From the NCBI GenBank assembly GCA_947462875.1, contig CANHQJ010000011.1, forward strand, positions 62,001 through 126,000: a DNA stretch of 64,000 bases, written 5' to 3'. This document shows positions 24,578 through 33,181 of this stretch, in pieces (positions within the stretch are counted from its first letter, which is position 1; each line of letters opens with the position of its first letter). A model generated the notes under the pieces. That model was given only the letters and a program-made list of their open reading frames with translations. It was not told the DNA's origin and searched no databases. Both the position numbers and the translations under genes were made by a program. This DNA comes from Verrucomicrobiia bacterium. Lineage in GTDB: Bacteria > Verrucomicrobiota > Verrucomicrobiia > Verrucomicrobiales > Akkermansiaceae.

Positions 24578-25084
24578 ATGCATAGTAAAGGCATGGAGCA
24601 GGCGCAGGAAAAACGGAAAAGTCCGCGGGAACTCAACTTGCGTGTGGAGCCCGCATCCATCGAGGATTTGCCGGAACTGGTCGCGCTGACCATGGACTTG
24701 TTCGCGCATTCCGGTGACCTTCGCGCGGATTCCCAGGTGCAAGAGCATGGGTTGCGCCTGATTCTCGAGCAACCGGCGCGCGGTCGGATTTTCGTGCTGC
24801 GGTCCGACGATGCCATTTTCGGCATGGTGAATCTCCTGTTCACGATCTCCACTGCGATGGGAGGCTTTGTCATCCTGATGGAGGATGTGATCGTTCACCC
24901 GGTGCATCGTGGTCACGGCTACGGCACCATGTTGATCGAGTATGTGCTTGATTTCGCCAAGAAAAAGGATTTCAAGCGCATCACTCTGCTGACAGACAAG
25001 ATCAGTGCCGATTCCCAGCATTTCTTCAAAAAAATGGGATTTGAGTATTCGAGCATGATCCCCATGCGCCGCATCATCCACTGA
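24578..25084 (+). CDS. GNAT-family N-acetyltransferase
   Basis: 168 residues. After a charged N-terminal 20 residues comes a GNAT fold: RVEPASIEDLPELVALTMDL, beta strands GMVNLLFTIS and GFVILMEDVIVHP, then the acetyl-CoA pyrophosphate loop HRGHGYGTMLIEYVL (about 109-123) and the C-terminal FFKKMGFEYSSM. Substrate unknown. A second ATG at 24593 is possible. It is followed after 4 bp by a small membrane-protein gene, so they probably share a transcript. Confidence 0.88.
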   Translation: MHSKGMEQAQEKRKSPRELNLRVEPASIEDLPELVALTMDLFAHSGDLRADSQVQEHGLRLILEQPARGRIFVLRSDDAIFGMVNLLFTISTAMGGFVILMEDVIVHPVHRGHGYGTMLIEYVLDFAKKKDFKRITLLTDKISADSQHFFKKMGFEYSSMIPMRRIIH

Positions 25085-25088
25085 ATTC

Positions 25089-25331
25089 ATGGAAACCACG
25101 CTCGAGTCGGATGCCTTCGCCATTGCCATGTTGGTGGTGATTTTCAGCGCCCTCGGGGTGGTGGCATTGTTGCTGCTGACCATGCGCTGGCGGGCCGCGC
25201 GGCGTGACAAACACGTCGATCAACTCCTTGACGAACTGGAGCAGGATCAGAAGCGGGAAGTGGCTCATGGAGTGGAGTCCGCTCCCAAGGCCGCATGGGA
25301 AAAAGAGGCGGACTGGTGGAAAAAGGGATAA
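25089..25331 (+). CDS. Small single-pass membrane protein
   Basis: 80 residues: one transmembrane helix (about 10-32, AFAIAMLVVIFSALGVVALL) followed by an Arg-rich stretch and an acidic/Lys tail ending EKEADWWKKG. No family recognised. Support for being real: it lies 4 bp after the GNAT gene, has normal codon use and a plausible membrane topology. Confidence 0.6.
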   Translation: METTLESDAFAIAMLVVIFSALGVVALLLLTMRWRAARRDKHVDQLLDELEQDQKREVAHGVESAPKAAWEKEADWWKKG

Positions 25332-25433
25332 AGGTCACTCGATTCCATCACTCCTCTGACGGCAACAGAATCATGAAATTTCCCTTTTGATTTTGACCTG
25401 ATCGTTCAAATCGAACAGTCTTGCGGCGTAATT

Positions 25434-26081
25434 ATGAAGTGTCCCCGCTGCGTGCAAAAAATCCACCGAGGGGCGGAATCTTGCCCGCGTTGTGGCTTTT
25501 CCCTGGCACATGCGGACGCGCAGTTTGGCACGGTGAAACGGGAAATGCCGGCCTTGGCGGATCGCGCGGGCTTGATGCGATTGGCAGAACGCAGGCGGGT
25601 GCAAAGCGCCATGGATCGGTTTTCCGCGCGCTTTCCCGAATTGTTTTTTGCTGTCTATACAGGCGTTTTCCAGCAAAGTGAAAGCCTGCGTATTTTCGGA
25701 TTTTGGCTGCTGAATCGGGCTGTTTTTGAGGATCTTGATGAGGTGAAAAACGATGCGGGAATCGCACTCGTCATCGATGTGGAGCGCAAGTCGGCCAGCA
25801 TCAGTTTCGGCTACCAACTGGACGCCTATCTCGATGAGGAGGATACCTATCAATGTCTCTGCAAGGCACATCCGCACTGGCTGGAGGGCAAGTATGATCT
25901 GGGAATCGTAGCCCTCGTGCGGATGTTGGAAAAAATTCTTCAGCGCAAGTGCTTGCAGGCGCAGCGCGACCCGCGGAAGTTTGCCCGGAAAGTGATGCCG
26001 CCGCAGTGGGAGTCGCTGGTGAAGCGGATCAAGCAGGGCAATCAGGATGAACCACAAGGCGAGGAGGAGGATAATCCGTGA
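25434..26081 (+). CDS. Zinc-ribbon protein with TPM-like domain
   Basis: 215 residues. The N-terminus is a double CxxC zinc ribbon (CPRCVQKIHRGAESCPRCGF, residues 3-22). The body (about 60-180) resembles TPM/Psb32-type domains: FSARFPELFFAVYTGVF, NDAGIALVIDVERKSASISF, and helices after EDTYQCLC. TPM domains are linked to photosystem II repair or phosphatase-like activity in plants and to membrane proteins of unknown role in bacteria. The end overlaps the next gene's GTG start by 4 bp, so the two are translationally coupled. Confidence 0.6.
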   Translation: MKCPRCVQKIHRGAESCPRCGFSLAHADAQFGTVKREMPALADRAGLMRLAERRRVQSAMDRFSARFPELFFAVYTGVFQQSESLRIFGFWLLNRAVFEDLDEVKNDAGIALVIDVERKSASISFGYQLDAYLDEEDTYQCLCKAHPHWLEGKYDLGIVALVRMLEKILQRKCLQAQRDPRKFARKVMPPQWESLVKRIKQGNQDEPQGEEEDNP

Positions 26082-27094
26082 AATCTCGACCATTCATCGT
26101 TTTTTTCCTTTGCATCGTCTTTTTTGCGCAATCGCAAGAAGATGAGAATCCGCCATTGCCCCGTTGGTCGGATGCGGATGCCGAACGTTTGTTACAGGGC
26201 GAAAACCTGATTTCCGATGCCTTGTTTCGCCCGATTTCCGAAGAGGAACTGGCGGCGCCGGTAATGGATGGCTTATCCTTGCCCGAGTATATGGCGGAGT
26301 TGCTCGACGTCGGGGATCCCTCCGAGATTGCCGAAGAAGACCTAGTGAAGTATTTCGATCAGAAGCCGAAATCCTTCCTCACCGACCCGCAAAAACTTCT
26401 GAGCCGGCAGGAATACCGCGATCGTTTGAGTTTCCTCAAGTATCATGCCAGCGACTCGAAAGTCGGTTTTTACGTGTATGTGTTTGATACCAAACAAATC
26501 ATCCCGCCGAACATCCGTGCGGAGGATGTTTTCCAGCGTTGTTTTGCCGATTCCGGCCCCACGGTCCTGTTGTTTTATTTCATGGGGGCGCCGGAGCGTT
26601 CCATCATCCATTTGAGTCCTGATCTCATGACCGCCGTGGGCCGTGCGGAGAGCGCCCGCGCGCGTCAAAGCGCCGTGAACCAGGCCAGTGTGAAAAGCCA
26701 GGCGGTGGACCAGCTCGATGGCTTTTGCGTGCAAATGTCGATCCGCATTTATTGGATGGAAAAAGCGCTGGAGGCAGGTGTGATCGCGCCTCCTGAAGCC
26801 GAACCTCAAGCCAAGCCTGAGCCCGCTCACAAAAAATACACCGAGATGATGCGGCACTGGTGGAGTGAGTGGAACGTGCCGTTTTGCATCTCGGTCGCCG
26901 TTTTGCTGGTGGGTGGGTTGTTCAGCCACTGGCGACGCAGCAGGCGCAAGTACCGCCTGCCCGTATTTCCTGTCGCCGTGCGTTTGGGCGGGACTCAGGC
27001 GGCGGGAGTCGGCGCGGTGATTTCCTTCGCCCACGCGAACCGCCCGGCGGCCGCACAGCGCGAACAATTGCCGGAGGATCTGGGGATTTTGTGA
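26078..27094 (+). CDS. Exported membrane-anchored protein, partner of the TPM-like protein
   Basis: 338 residues starting at GTG 26078 (GTGA overlap), preceded by a strong GAGGAGGAGG Shine-Dalgarno. A signal peptide (FIVFFLCIVFFAQSQ) is followed by an acidic soluble region with a VGFYVYVFDTKQII strand, a long helix near 200-230, a transmembrane helix around 268-287 (VPFCISVAVLLVGGLF), then a basic cytoplasmic tail. No recognised family, though the middle part may itself be a degenerate TPM-like fold. Function unknown. Confidence 0.6.
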   Translation: MKSRPFIVFFLCIVFFAQSQEDENPPLPRWSDADAERLLQGENLISDALFRPISEEELAAPVMDGLSLPEYMAELLDVGDPSEIAEEDLVKYFDQKPKSFLTDPQKLLSRQEYRDRLSFLKYHASDSKVGFYVYVFDTKQIIPPNIRAEDVFQRCFADSGPTVLLFYFMGAPERSIIHLSPDLMTAVGRAESARARQSAVNQASVKSQAVDQLDGFCVQMSIRIYWMEKALEAGVIAPPEAEPQAKPEPAHKKYTEMMRHWWSEWNVPFCISVAVLLVGGLFSHWRRSRRKYRLPVFPVAVRLGGTQAAGVGAVISFAHANRPAAAQREQLPEDLGIL

Positions 27095-27146
27095 GTTTCT
27101 GTCATTTCGCAAATCCTGATGTTTGATCGCCGGATTTTGCTTTGCT

Positions 27147-27174
27147 TTGACCTTTGGGAAAATTGCGATATGTA
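27147..27174 (+). promoter_or_regulatory. Candidate promoter of the aldo/keto reductase gene
   Basis: TTGACC (27147-27152), 16 bp, then TATGTA (27169-27174). The predicted start near 27181 leaves a 20-nt CA-rich leader before the ATG at 27202. Hexamers match the housekeeping consensus at 5/6 and 4/6 positions. No supporting operator seen. Confidence 0.4.
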
Positions 27175-27201
27175 GGTTCTCGCAACCAACGAATTACGAC
27201 A

Positions 27202-28317
27202 ATGGAATTGACACAAGAAGCTTATGGAACCTGGAGTGGCGGACGATTCATGCATTATGGAGAAATGCTAACGGAGGAGCGTTTCATCGATTCGCTGCGA
27301 CTCGCGTACGATTCCGGATTCCGCACTTTTGTGACGGCGGATGTGTATGGCAATGGCCGCGCCGATGATTTGTTGGGCAAGGCGCTCGAGGGCATCGATC
27401 GCTCCACGTATTGTTTGGTCGGCATGATCGGACACGATTTTTATGAGGGCCAGCGCAAGGGGAACTCCGGTTATCCTCGTTTCACCGACCCCGAACTGCG
27501 CGGCGCGGATCAGTACGAAAGCTATCTGCGCATGGCTTGTGAAAAATCTCTCGAACGCTGCCGCAGCTCGCATTTCGATCTGGTGATGCTGCACAACCCC
27601 GACGAAATCGGCTACACAAACGAATCCGTCTGGAATGGCATGCGCGCGCTGAAGGACCAGGGCTTGAGCAAGATGCTCGGCACGGCACCGGGACCGGCGA
27701 ACGGATTCACGCTCGACACCATTCACAACATCGAGACATACAAAGACTTGATCGATTGGACCATGGTCATTCTGAATCCTCTGGAGCCCTGGCCCGTCGG
27801 TCTGGCGCTGAATGCCTATGAGCAACATGGCGTCAAAGTGCTGACGCGCGTGGTGGACTACGGTGGCGTGTTCACCGAGGAATTCAGTGCGGACCATGAA
27901 TTCAAACCGGGGGATCACCGCACCTATCGTCCGGCGGGTTGGGTGAAACATGGCATCGAAAAAATGGAGCAAATGCGCCCCATCGCACAGAAATACGGCC
28001 TGAGCATGCTGCAATTCGCCGCCATTTGGAATCTGTCGCAGCCCGCGGTCGCTTCCGTGGTTCCCACGTTTTTGCAGGAAACCGGCGACGACAAGCGGCC
28101 GATCGAAGACAAGATCCGCGAGTTCGTGCCATTGCCTGATGTGCGGCTCACGGTGGAGGAAATCGATGAGGTGCGCCGTATCGGTGACAACACCGGCTGC
28201 ATGATGCTCAAGGGGGCCAGCAAGCGTCACACCGCCAGCGAACGCGCCGATGAATGGCCGATGCGCGAGGAGTTGCTGGAAATCGGCGCCCGCTATGGCA
28301 TCGGACAAGACTGGTGA
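27202..28317 (+). CDS. Aldo/keto reductase family protein with atypical active site
   Basis: 371 residues with the (beta/alpha)8 layout of aldo/keto reductases: FVTADVYGNGRADDLLGKAL carries the Asp and Tyr of the catalytic tetrad (about 42-61), and FDLVMLHNPDE the His region. Other anchors are TAPGPANGFTLD, VVDYGGVFTEEF and GWVKHGIEKMEQMRPIAQKY. At the place where the tetrad Lys is expected, the sequence reads CLVGMIGHDFYEG with no Lys. This pattern recalls a distinct subgroup of the family. The upstream in-frame start at 27154 was rejected because conserved sequence begins at 27202. A bidirectional terminator follows. Confidence 0.8.
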   Translation: MELTQEAYGTWSGGRFMHYGEMLTEERFIDSLRLAYDSGFRTFVTADVYGNGRADDLLGKALEGIDRSTYCLVGMIGHDFYEGQRKGNSGYPRFTDPELRGADQYESYLRMACEKSLERCRSSHFDLVMLHNPDEIGYTNESVWNGMRALKDQGLSKMLGTAPGPANGFTLDTIHNIETYKDLIDWTMVILNPLEPWPVGLALNAYEQHGVKVLTRVVDYGGVFTEEFSADHEFKPGDHRTYRPAGWVKHGIEKMEQMRPIAQKYGLSMLQFAAIWNLSQPAVASVVPTFLQETGDDKRPIEDKIREFVPLPDVRLTVEEIDEVRRIGDNTGCMMLKGASKRHTASERADEWPMREELLEIGARYGIGQDW

Positions 28318-28335
28318 GTGGGAAAAGCTGAAAAG

Positions 28336-28373
28336 AAAAAAGCGCCGGGATCCTTCGATCCTGGCGCTTTTTG
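28336..28373. terminator. Bidirectional rho-independent terminator
   Basis: AAAAAGCGCCGGGATC and GATCCTGGCGCTTTTT pair around a CTTC tetraloop with one G-T wobble. A-rich and T-rich flanks are present on both sides. It sits between the convergent aldo/keto reductase and ppnP genes and can serve both. Confidence 0.9.
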
Positions 28374-28395
28374 ATTTGGCTTGTCCTTGTGGGAA

Positions 28396-28722
28396 TTACG
28401 GCAGGAAGGAGCAGATGTATTCGCAGATTCCTTCGGCGACGGCGATGTTGAAGCCGCTATTGGCGGGGACATCGAATGCGGTGCCTTCTCCGTAGTGAAT
28501 GGAATCGGTGGTGCCATCAAGGGTGACATCGCAGGATCCGGCGATGATTTCCATGCGCTCGGCCGCGGCAGTGCCGAAATGGTATTCACCGGGGTAGATC
28601 AATCCAATCGTTTTTTTCGATCCGTCAGCAAAGTGAATGCTGTGGGAGACGACTTTGCCATCGAAATAGACATTCGCTTTGGCATCGACAGTAACATTGG
28701 GGAATTTGGCAGGTTGGCTCAT
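28396..28722 (-). CDS. ppnP: Pyrimidine/purine nucleoside phosphorylase (DUF1255, cupin fold)
   Basis: 108-residue single cupin domain enzyme that phosphorolyses several nucleosides to base plus ribose-1-phosphate. Family anchors: NVTVDAKANVYFDGKVVSHS near the N-terminus, IGLIYPGEYHFGTAAAERME, and the C-terminal cupin strand GTAFDVPANSGFNIAVAEG. Length matches the family (~95-110). The start at 28722 was chosen because homologous sequence begins there; longer upstream frames exist. The leader AGAAATCTAACACC has no Shine-Dalgarno. Confidence 0.9.
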   Translation of the reverse strand: MSQPAKFPNVTVDAKANVYFDGKVVSHSIHFADGSKKTIGLIYPGEYHFGTAAAERMEIIAGSCDVTLDGTTDSIHYGEGTAFDVPANSGFNIAVAEGICEYICSFLP

Positions 28723-28726
28723 GGTG

Positions 28727-30322
28727 TTAGATTTCTGTAGCATCGGATTCGATTTCGTCAATAGCCTCGCTGTTAGCGGGGCGTGACTGGCGGTACTGGG
28801 CTTTCAGGCGCAGGCGATGGCTGATGGTGCGATCGAAGCCGTGAAGGCGCTTGCGCAAGAGGGGTGGCAGATCGGCCACGCGTTTTTCGATGATGCGCAG
28901 CAGCGGCTTGCGGCGCTTCTTGTTCTTGCGCTTGCGTGGTTTGCTTTCCTTTTCCTGCGCGTCTTTGGGCGCGGCAGGTTTTTTGGTCGCTGGTGCGGTG
29001 GGTTCCGCTTTGCGGCGCTGAGGCAGGATGAGGGAGTCATCGGCAAAAAGCAGCAAGTGACCTTGCGACAGAAGCCAGAAGAGATCCGCCAACCAGTCGG
29101 CGGAGGGATCGGTCTCACCTTCCGGCAGCACGGCCTTCCAAAGTTTGCCCAGTTTGGTTTCCGGATTCGCACGCATCCAGGTGACGATCAGATTCATGCG
29201 ATCGGCGAAGGTGGTGTCGTCGGGAATCGGGTGCGGACGCGAAGGGCCGGCGAAGAGTTTCCCTTGTTTTTTGAAGACGGGAAGGTGTTCCTTTTCCAGC
29301 AGTGTGCAGACCGTGGGGATGATGATCGCCGGGTGACTGGCGGCGTGGCGCGCGGCATTTTTGAAATTCACGAGCAATGCGGGTGAGAAAAATTGCACCG
29401 GCGTGTTCGCGGGCACTTCCACCTTGTGCGTGGCCACATACATTTCCGGAAAGCGGTTGTTCAGGAAGTGGTGCTCCACCGCCGCGCGATCTTCCAACCA
29501 CACGGTTTCCTCCTGTCCCACGGGCTTCCAGCGCAGTTTGGTTTTCATGCCATGAAGCCATGCCTGCACGGCCTCCTCGCTGCGCTCGGTGATGATTTTG
29601 GCCGCGTAGCGATCGAAGGGCATGTTCGGAAACAACTCGCGATGCACCTGGCGGATGGTCGATTGGTAGGCGTGATAGTTGGGTGGTCCCAGCACTTTGC
29701 CGCTGAGCCCGCACTTCGCGACGACCTGGAAATTGCCCGCCGGTCCATCGATCTCCACTTCCTCCTCCTCATACAAATCCGTGCGCCATTCGGCTTTCCA
29801 GAAATGCTGCACAGCCTCTTCTTTCGTCAGCCAGAGCGAGTGATCGCGATGGCCGTAGTAGAGTGGCGGCTTGGATTCATCCACCGTAAAAATACCATGA
29901 TATCTCTCGCGCTGGCTCAGCAGGGTCTTGGCGATGTCAAACAAGGAATACACCCGTGCCACGTGCATCACCTCTTTGGCGATCAGGTGGAGCGCGTCGG
30001 CATTCGGCTCGATCAATACTTTCACGCCGGGAGCCGGTGCGATGACGACTTCCTGTTCGGGAGCGGAGAAGCGGCGATGGGGCGCGGAACCACGGGGCGG
30101 GCCCCGACGATCATCGCGCGGAGAACGGTCATCACGGCGGGGAGCGAACCCGCGATCCCGTCGATCATCGCCACGGAAGGATGGCTTGACCTCGCGTGCG
30201 ACAGCTTCTTCCGAAACTTTGGCGGGACGGGAAACGGGACGTGGAACGGCATCGCGTGCCCAAGAGGGGCCGAGATCCAGTGCCGAGAGAAGACGTTGTG
30301 TAGGTTTGAGAGGTTCGCTCAC
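28727..30322 (-). CDS. Hypothetical basic protein with RD/RG-rich segment, possible nucleic-acid binding
   Basis: 531 residues from GTG 30322. Near residues 45-95 an Arg/Asp-rich low-complexity segment (FRGDDRRDRGFAPRRDD and onward) resembles disordered tails of RNA-binding proteins. The central part is folded, with GPPNYHAYQSTIRQVHREL, EAVQAWLHGMKTKLRWKP and VWLEDRAAVEHHFL. The C-terminal ~90 residues are Lys/Arg-rich (SKPRKRKNKKRRKPLLRI). No family recognised. RNA binding is an inference from composition only. It lies 86 bp downstream of the VWA gene and 4 bp upstream of ppnP on the same strand. Confidence 0.65.
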   Translation of the reverse strand: MSEPLKPTQRLLSALDLGPSWARDAVPRPVSRPAKVSEEAVAREVKPSFRGDDRRDRGFAPRRDDRSPRDDRRGPPRGSAPHRRFSAPEQEVVIAPAPGVKVLIEPNADALHLIAKEVMHVARVYSLFDIAKTLLSQRERYHGIFTVDESKPPLYYGHRDHSLWLTKEEAVQHFWKAEWRTDLYEEEEVEIDGPAGNFQVVAKCGLSGKVLGPPNYHAYQSTIRQVHRELFPNMPFDRYAAKIITERSEEAVQAWLHGMKTKLRWKPVGQEETVWLEDRAAVEHHFLNNRFPEMYVATHKVEVPANTPVQFFSPALLVNFKNAARHAASHPAIIIPTVCTLLEKEHLPVFKKQGKLFAGPSRPHPIPDDTTFADRMNLIVTWMRANPETKLGKLWKAVLPEGETDPSADWLADLFWLLSQGHLLLFADDSLILPQRRKAEPTAPATKKPAAPKDAQEKESKPRKRKNKKRRKPLLRIIEKRVADLPPLLRKRLHGFDRTISHRLRLKAQYRQSRPANSEAIDEIESDATEI

Positions 30323-30408
30323 GGCGCGAAGCGTATCAAAGAATCGGCAAATGACAAACTCATCGTTGCATTTTTTTATCGATCGCGAATCGGGATTTTT
30401 TGGGGCAA

Positions 30409-33108
30409 TTACTTGCGGTCCTTGGCTTTTTGGAAACGCGAACGACGTGCCGTTTCCTCGATGGTTTCCTGGGGAGCCACCAGCTTCTCTTCTTTGGCGA
30501 CGATGAGAGGTTCCGGCTCTTCGGGAGACGGCTTGCTCTTTTTGACTTTGACGACCTTTTGCTTCGGACGTGCCACACGTCCGGCGAAGGCGGGAAGTTT
30601 CCATCCCGTGCGCGTGATCAGGGCATCCACAAGCAAAATCACCAACAACGAGATGATCAGCGGCAGGCGCAGGGAGGTGTCCTGGATGAATGGCGGACGC
30701 ACCCATGCGGTTTTCAAATCTAACAATTCGCGTCCACCCGTCTGCTTCGAGGAGGCGCGCAGCTCGCGTATGCTTTCGGGCTCGAAAGCCCACTCGATGG
30801 ACGAACCGAGAGTGATGGGGCCGAAGGGGATCGCGTAGCTGCCAACCTGGATCGCGCCGCGCACTACCGCGCCTTCTTCGAGATCCCGGCTCACGGAGAA
30901 CTGTCCGGGGGAAATGCGACGCCAGGGCAGATCGTAGGTTTGTGCCGTTTCCCTGGACTCTAACAAACGGATCCTGGGGGGATTGGCATTGAATTTTTCC
31001 GACCAGAGTTCGGGATCATAGAGCAAATCGAGAGTCAGACGCGATCCCTCCGCACGGTGTTTCAGGCCGATCCCCGGCGGCAAATCCAGCCCCATCAGCC
31101 AGCGCGTGGTGGTTTGGAGAAAGTTCGCATACTCCGGCCACTGACGGGTGGCATCCGATTTTTTTCCGCCTAACGGAAAGGAAATGGCAGCCGTGCGACC
31201 GAGACCGCGCCGTGCTGTCGCCACCAGCGGTGCCAGGTATTCATCGGAGGAAACCAGTGAGACGGTGGAGTCCTCGCGAGCGTAGGATAGGTTGTAACCA
31301 TCCACGGCACCCAGCCATTGCAGCGGTTGGGGAGAGACTTCCGACCAACGTCCGGTTTGTTTGGTTTTGGTGGGATCCTCGATGAAGGCGGAGCGCGCGA
31401 TGGTGACGGTCTCCTGAGCGAAAATTTTCGGAATGTCCATCGGCTTGTCGCTGTAAAACATGCGCCCCTTGCCGAGTTTGGCGATATCCTCGCAGAGCTT
31501 GGCGTCCGAATCGGCGGGAGTTCCCATGCCGATGACCGAGATGGTGGCGCCCTGATCGGTCATTTCCTTGATCAGCTTCTTGTAATCTCCCGGTTCTTCC
31601 GTATCGGCGGTATCGGTGAAGAGAATCAAGTGCCGCGTCCCGGCATTGGTTTTTTTCAGCGCGTCCCAGCCCGCCTTGAGTCCCTCGTAAACGTAGATGC
31701 CACCGCCCGAGGATTGCACTTTGCGAACGCGCTTCGCGAGTTCCGCCTGTTTGTTCTGGATGCGTGTCATCGGCACGAACGTCTCGGGCGCGGAATCCAC
31801 CGCGATCACCGCGACCTGGTCCATGTTGCCTAACAACTCAATCGCGTTCACCGCGCCCTGGTTCGCCAGATCGATTTTTGTTTTTCCCGGTCCGACGGAA
31901 ACCGACATCGATCCCGAGCGATCCATCACGATCGCCAGGGCGACAGCGAGCTTGCGGTGCTCCGACTTCAGTTCCATGGAAACCGGGAGCAACGGATCGA
32001 TGGCCGACTCGAAATATCCGCCCGAGCCGAAAGACCGGTCGCCGCCCGCCATGAGCAAGCCGCCACCTTGTTCGTGAACGTAAAAGGGCAACGCTTCCAG
32101 AAAAGCGGTGGGGATTTCGTGCGCGGGGACGTTGTTCAGGATCACGCATCGGGTGCCCGCCAGTTTTCCGGCGGACAATTGGGCGGGTTCGCTGATGACG
32201 TCCACGGTGAAATTGAGCGATGTGAGAATCTTCGCCGCAGGATCATCCTGGTAGCGAGTGACCAGCAAAACCCGCGGACCACCGGTGATTTCGATCCATC
32301 GTGAAAGTTTATTGTTGCCCGAGTGCTGGTCCTGTGTCGGCGTGATTTGAGCCGAGTATTCAAAGGAACCGGCGCGCGGAATGCGATCGGTGAATTCGAT
32401 TTTGCCGACGCCATTCGTCAGCGTTACCTTGGTCTCGGTGAGAACTTGCTGATTGCGCATCAGGGTCAGGGGCACATCGCCGTCCTTTGATCCGCGCACG
32501 GTCACGGCGAGCAAGAAGGGCTCACCGGACTGCACGCGGTCGGGAAAATCGAGACGTGCGACGCGGTAATCATTGTCCAGATTTTCGCGGATCAAGCGGA
32601 AGTCGAGCGGAATGCCACGCGCTTGCAACTGTGCCGTGGCTTCATAGAGCGGCTCGGTGGAATAGCCATCGGTAAAGAGCAGCACACGCGCGGGTTTGTC
32701 CTCCTTCGCCATCGCGGCGATGGTTTGCAGGGCCAAATTGGTGCGCGTGAGTTTGCGCGAGCCGGTGAAAACAGAACCGTCAGATCCGAGCGGCGCGATC
32801 TCCGCGGCGTAATTCATCAGGTGCAATTCATCACGGCTCGATGGCTTGGATTTCTCCAACAAGCGCTGCCATTCGGGTAGACCCTGATCGACCAGATCTT
32901 CCGTCGATTCCGAGCGGTCCAGCAACACATACAGATCAAGCGCGTCCTGTTGCTTGCGGATCGATGGATCCGAGAGGAGTAGAGCGCAGAGGAAGACGAT
33001 GAGCAGGCGCAGCGGCTGAAACAGAGAGAGGTTTTTCCAGAACCAGCCGGCGATGAGCAGGGCAGGGATGAGTAAAAACCACTCGGGCGCTTGAAATTGC
33101 ACGGGCAT
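30409..33108 (-). CDS. Membrane protein with two von Willebrand factor A domains
   Basis: 899 residues. Two N-terminal membrane helices (about 9-50), then a VWA domain with the partial MIDAS motif LDRSESTED (about 63), a middle beta-rich region, and a second VWA domain with a full MIDAS DRSGSMSVS (about 396-404) and DTADTEEPGD later. A glutamine-amidotransferase-like region lies between them (GGPRVLLVTRYQDDPAAK; GGGLLMAGGDRSFGSGGYFE). A C-terminal membrane helix (SLRLPLIISLLVILLVDAL) precedes a Lys-rich cytoplasmic tail. The architecture resembles BatA/BatB-like and large planctomycete/verrucomicrobial VWA proteins, probably an envelope scaffold. No MoxR ATPase is adjacent. Confidence 0.85.
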   Translation of the reverse strand: MPVQFQAPEWFLLIPALLIAGWFWKNLSLFQPLRLLIVFLCALLLSDPSIRKQQDALDLYVLLDRSESTEDLVDQGLPEWQRLLEKSKPSSRDELHLMNYAAEIAPLGSDGSVFTGSRKLTRTNLALQTIAAMAKEDKPARVLLFTDGYSTEPLYEATAQLQARGIPLDFRLIRENLDNDYRVARLDFPDRVQSGEPFLLAVTVRGSKDGDVPLTLMRNQQVLTETKVTLTNGVGKIEFTDRIPRAGSFEYSAQITPTQDQHSGNNKLSRWIEITGGPRVLLVTRYQDDPAAKILTSLNFTVDVISEPAQLSAGKLAGTRCVILNNVPAHEIPTAFLEALPFYVHEQGGGLLMAGGDRSFGSGGYFESAIDPLLPVSMELKSEHRKLAVALAIVMDRSGSMSVSVGPGKTKIDLANQGAVNAIELLGNMDQVAVIAVDSAPETFVPMTRIQNKQAELAKRVRKVQSSGGGIYVYEGLKAGWDALKKTNAGTRHLILFTDTADTEEPGDYKKLIKEMTDQGATISVIGMGTPADSDAKLCEDIAKLGKGRMFYSDKPMDIPKIFAQETVTIARSAFIEDPTKTKQTGRWSEVSPQPLQWLGAVDGYNLSYAREDSTVSLVSSDEYLAPLVATARRGLGRTAAISFPLGGKKSDATRQWPEYANFLQTTTRWLMGLDLPPGIGLKHRAEGSRLTLDLLYDPELWSEKFNANPPRIRLLESRETAQTYDLPWRRISPGQFSVSRDLEEGAVVRGAIQVGSYAIPFGPITLGSSIEWAFEPESIRELRASSKQTGGRELLDLKTAWVRPPFIQDTSLRLPLIISLLVILLVDALITRTGWKLPAFAGRVARPKQKVVKVKKSKPSPEEPEPLIVAKEEKLVAPQETIEETARRSRFQKAKDRK

Positions 33109-33181
33109 GACTAGGATGACTTCAGCCTAGCGGGAAACGCCGTGACTGCAATGCATTTGTGACTGAAATGCGTAAACAGGG

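Noticed and set aside
27268-28308. 346-codon frame antisense to the aldo/keto reductase
   Set aside because: Shadow frame; composition is unusual and the sense strand is conserved.
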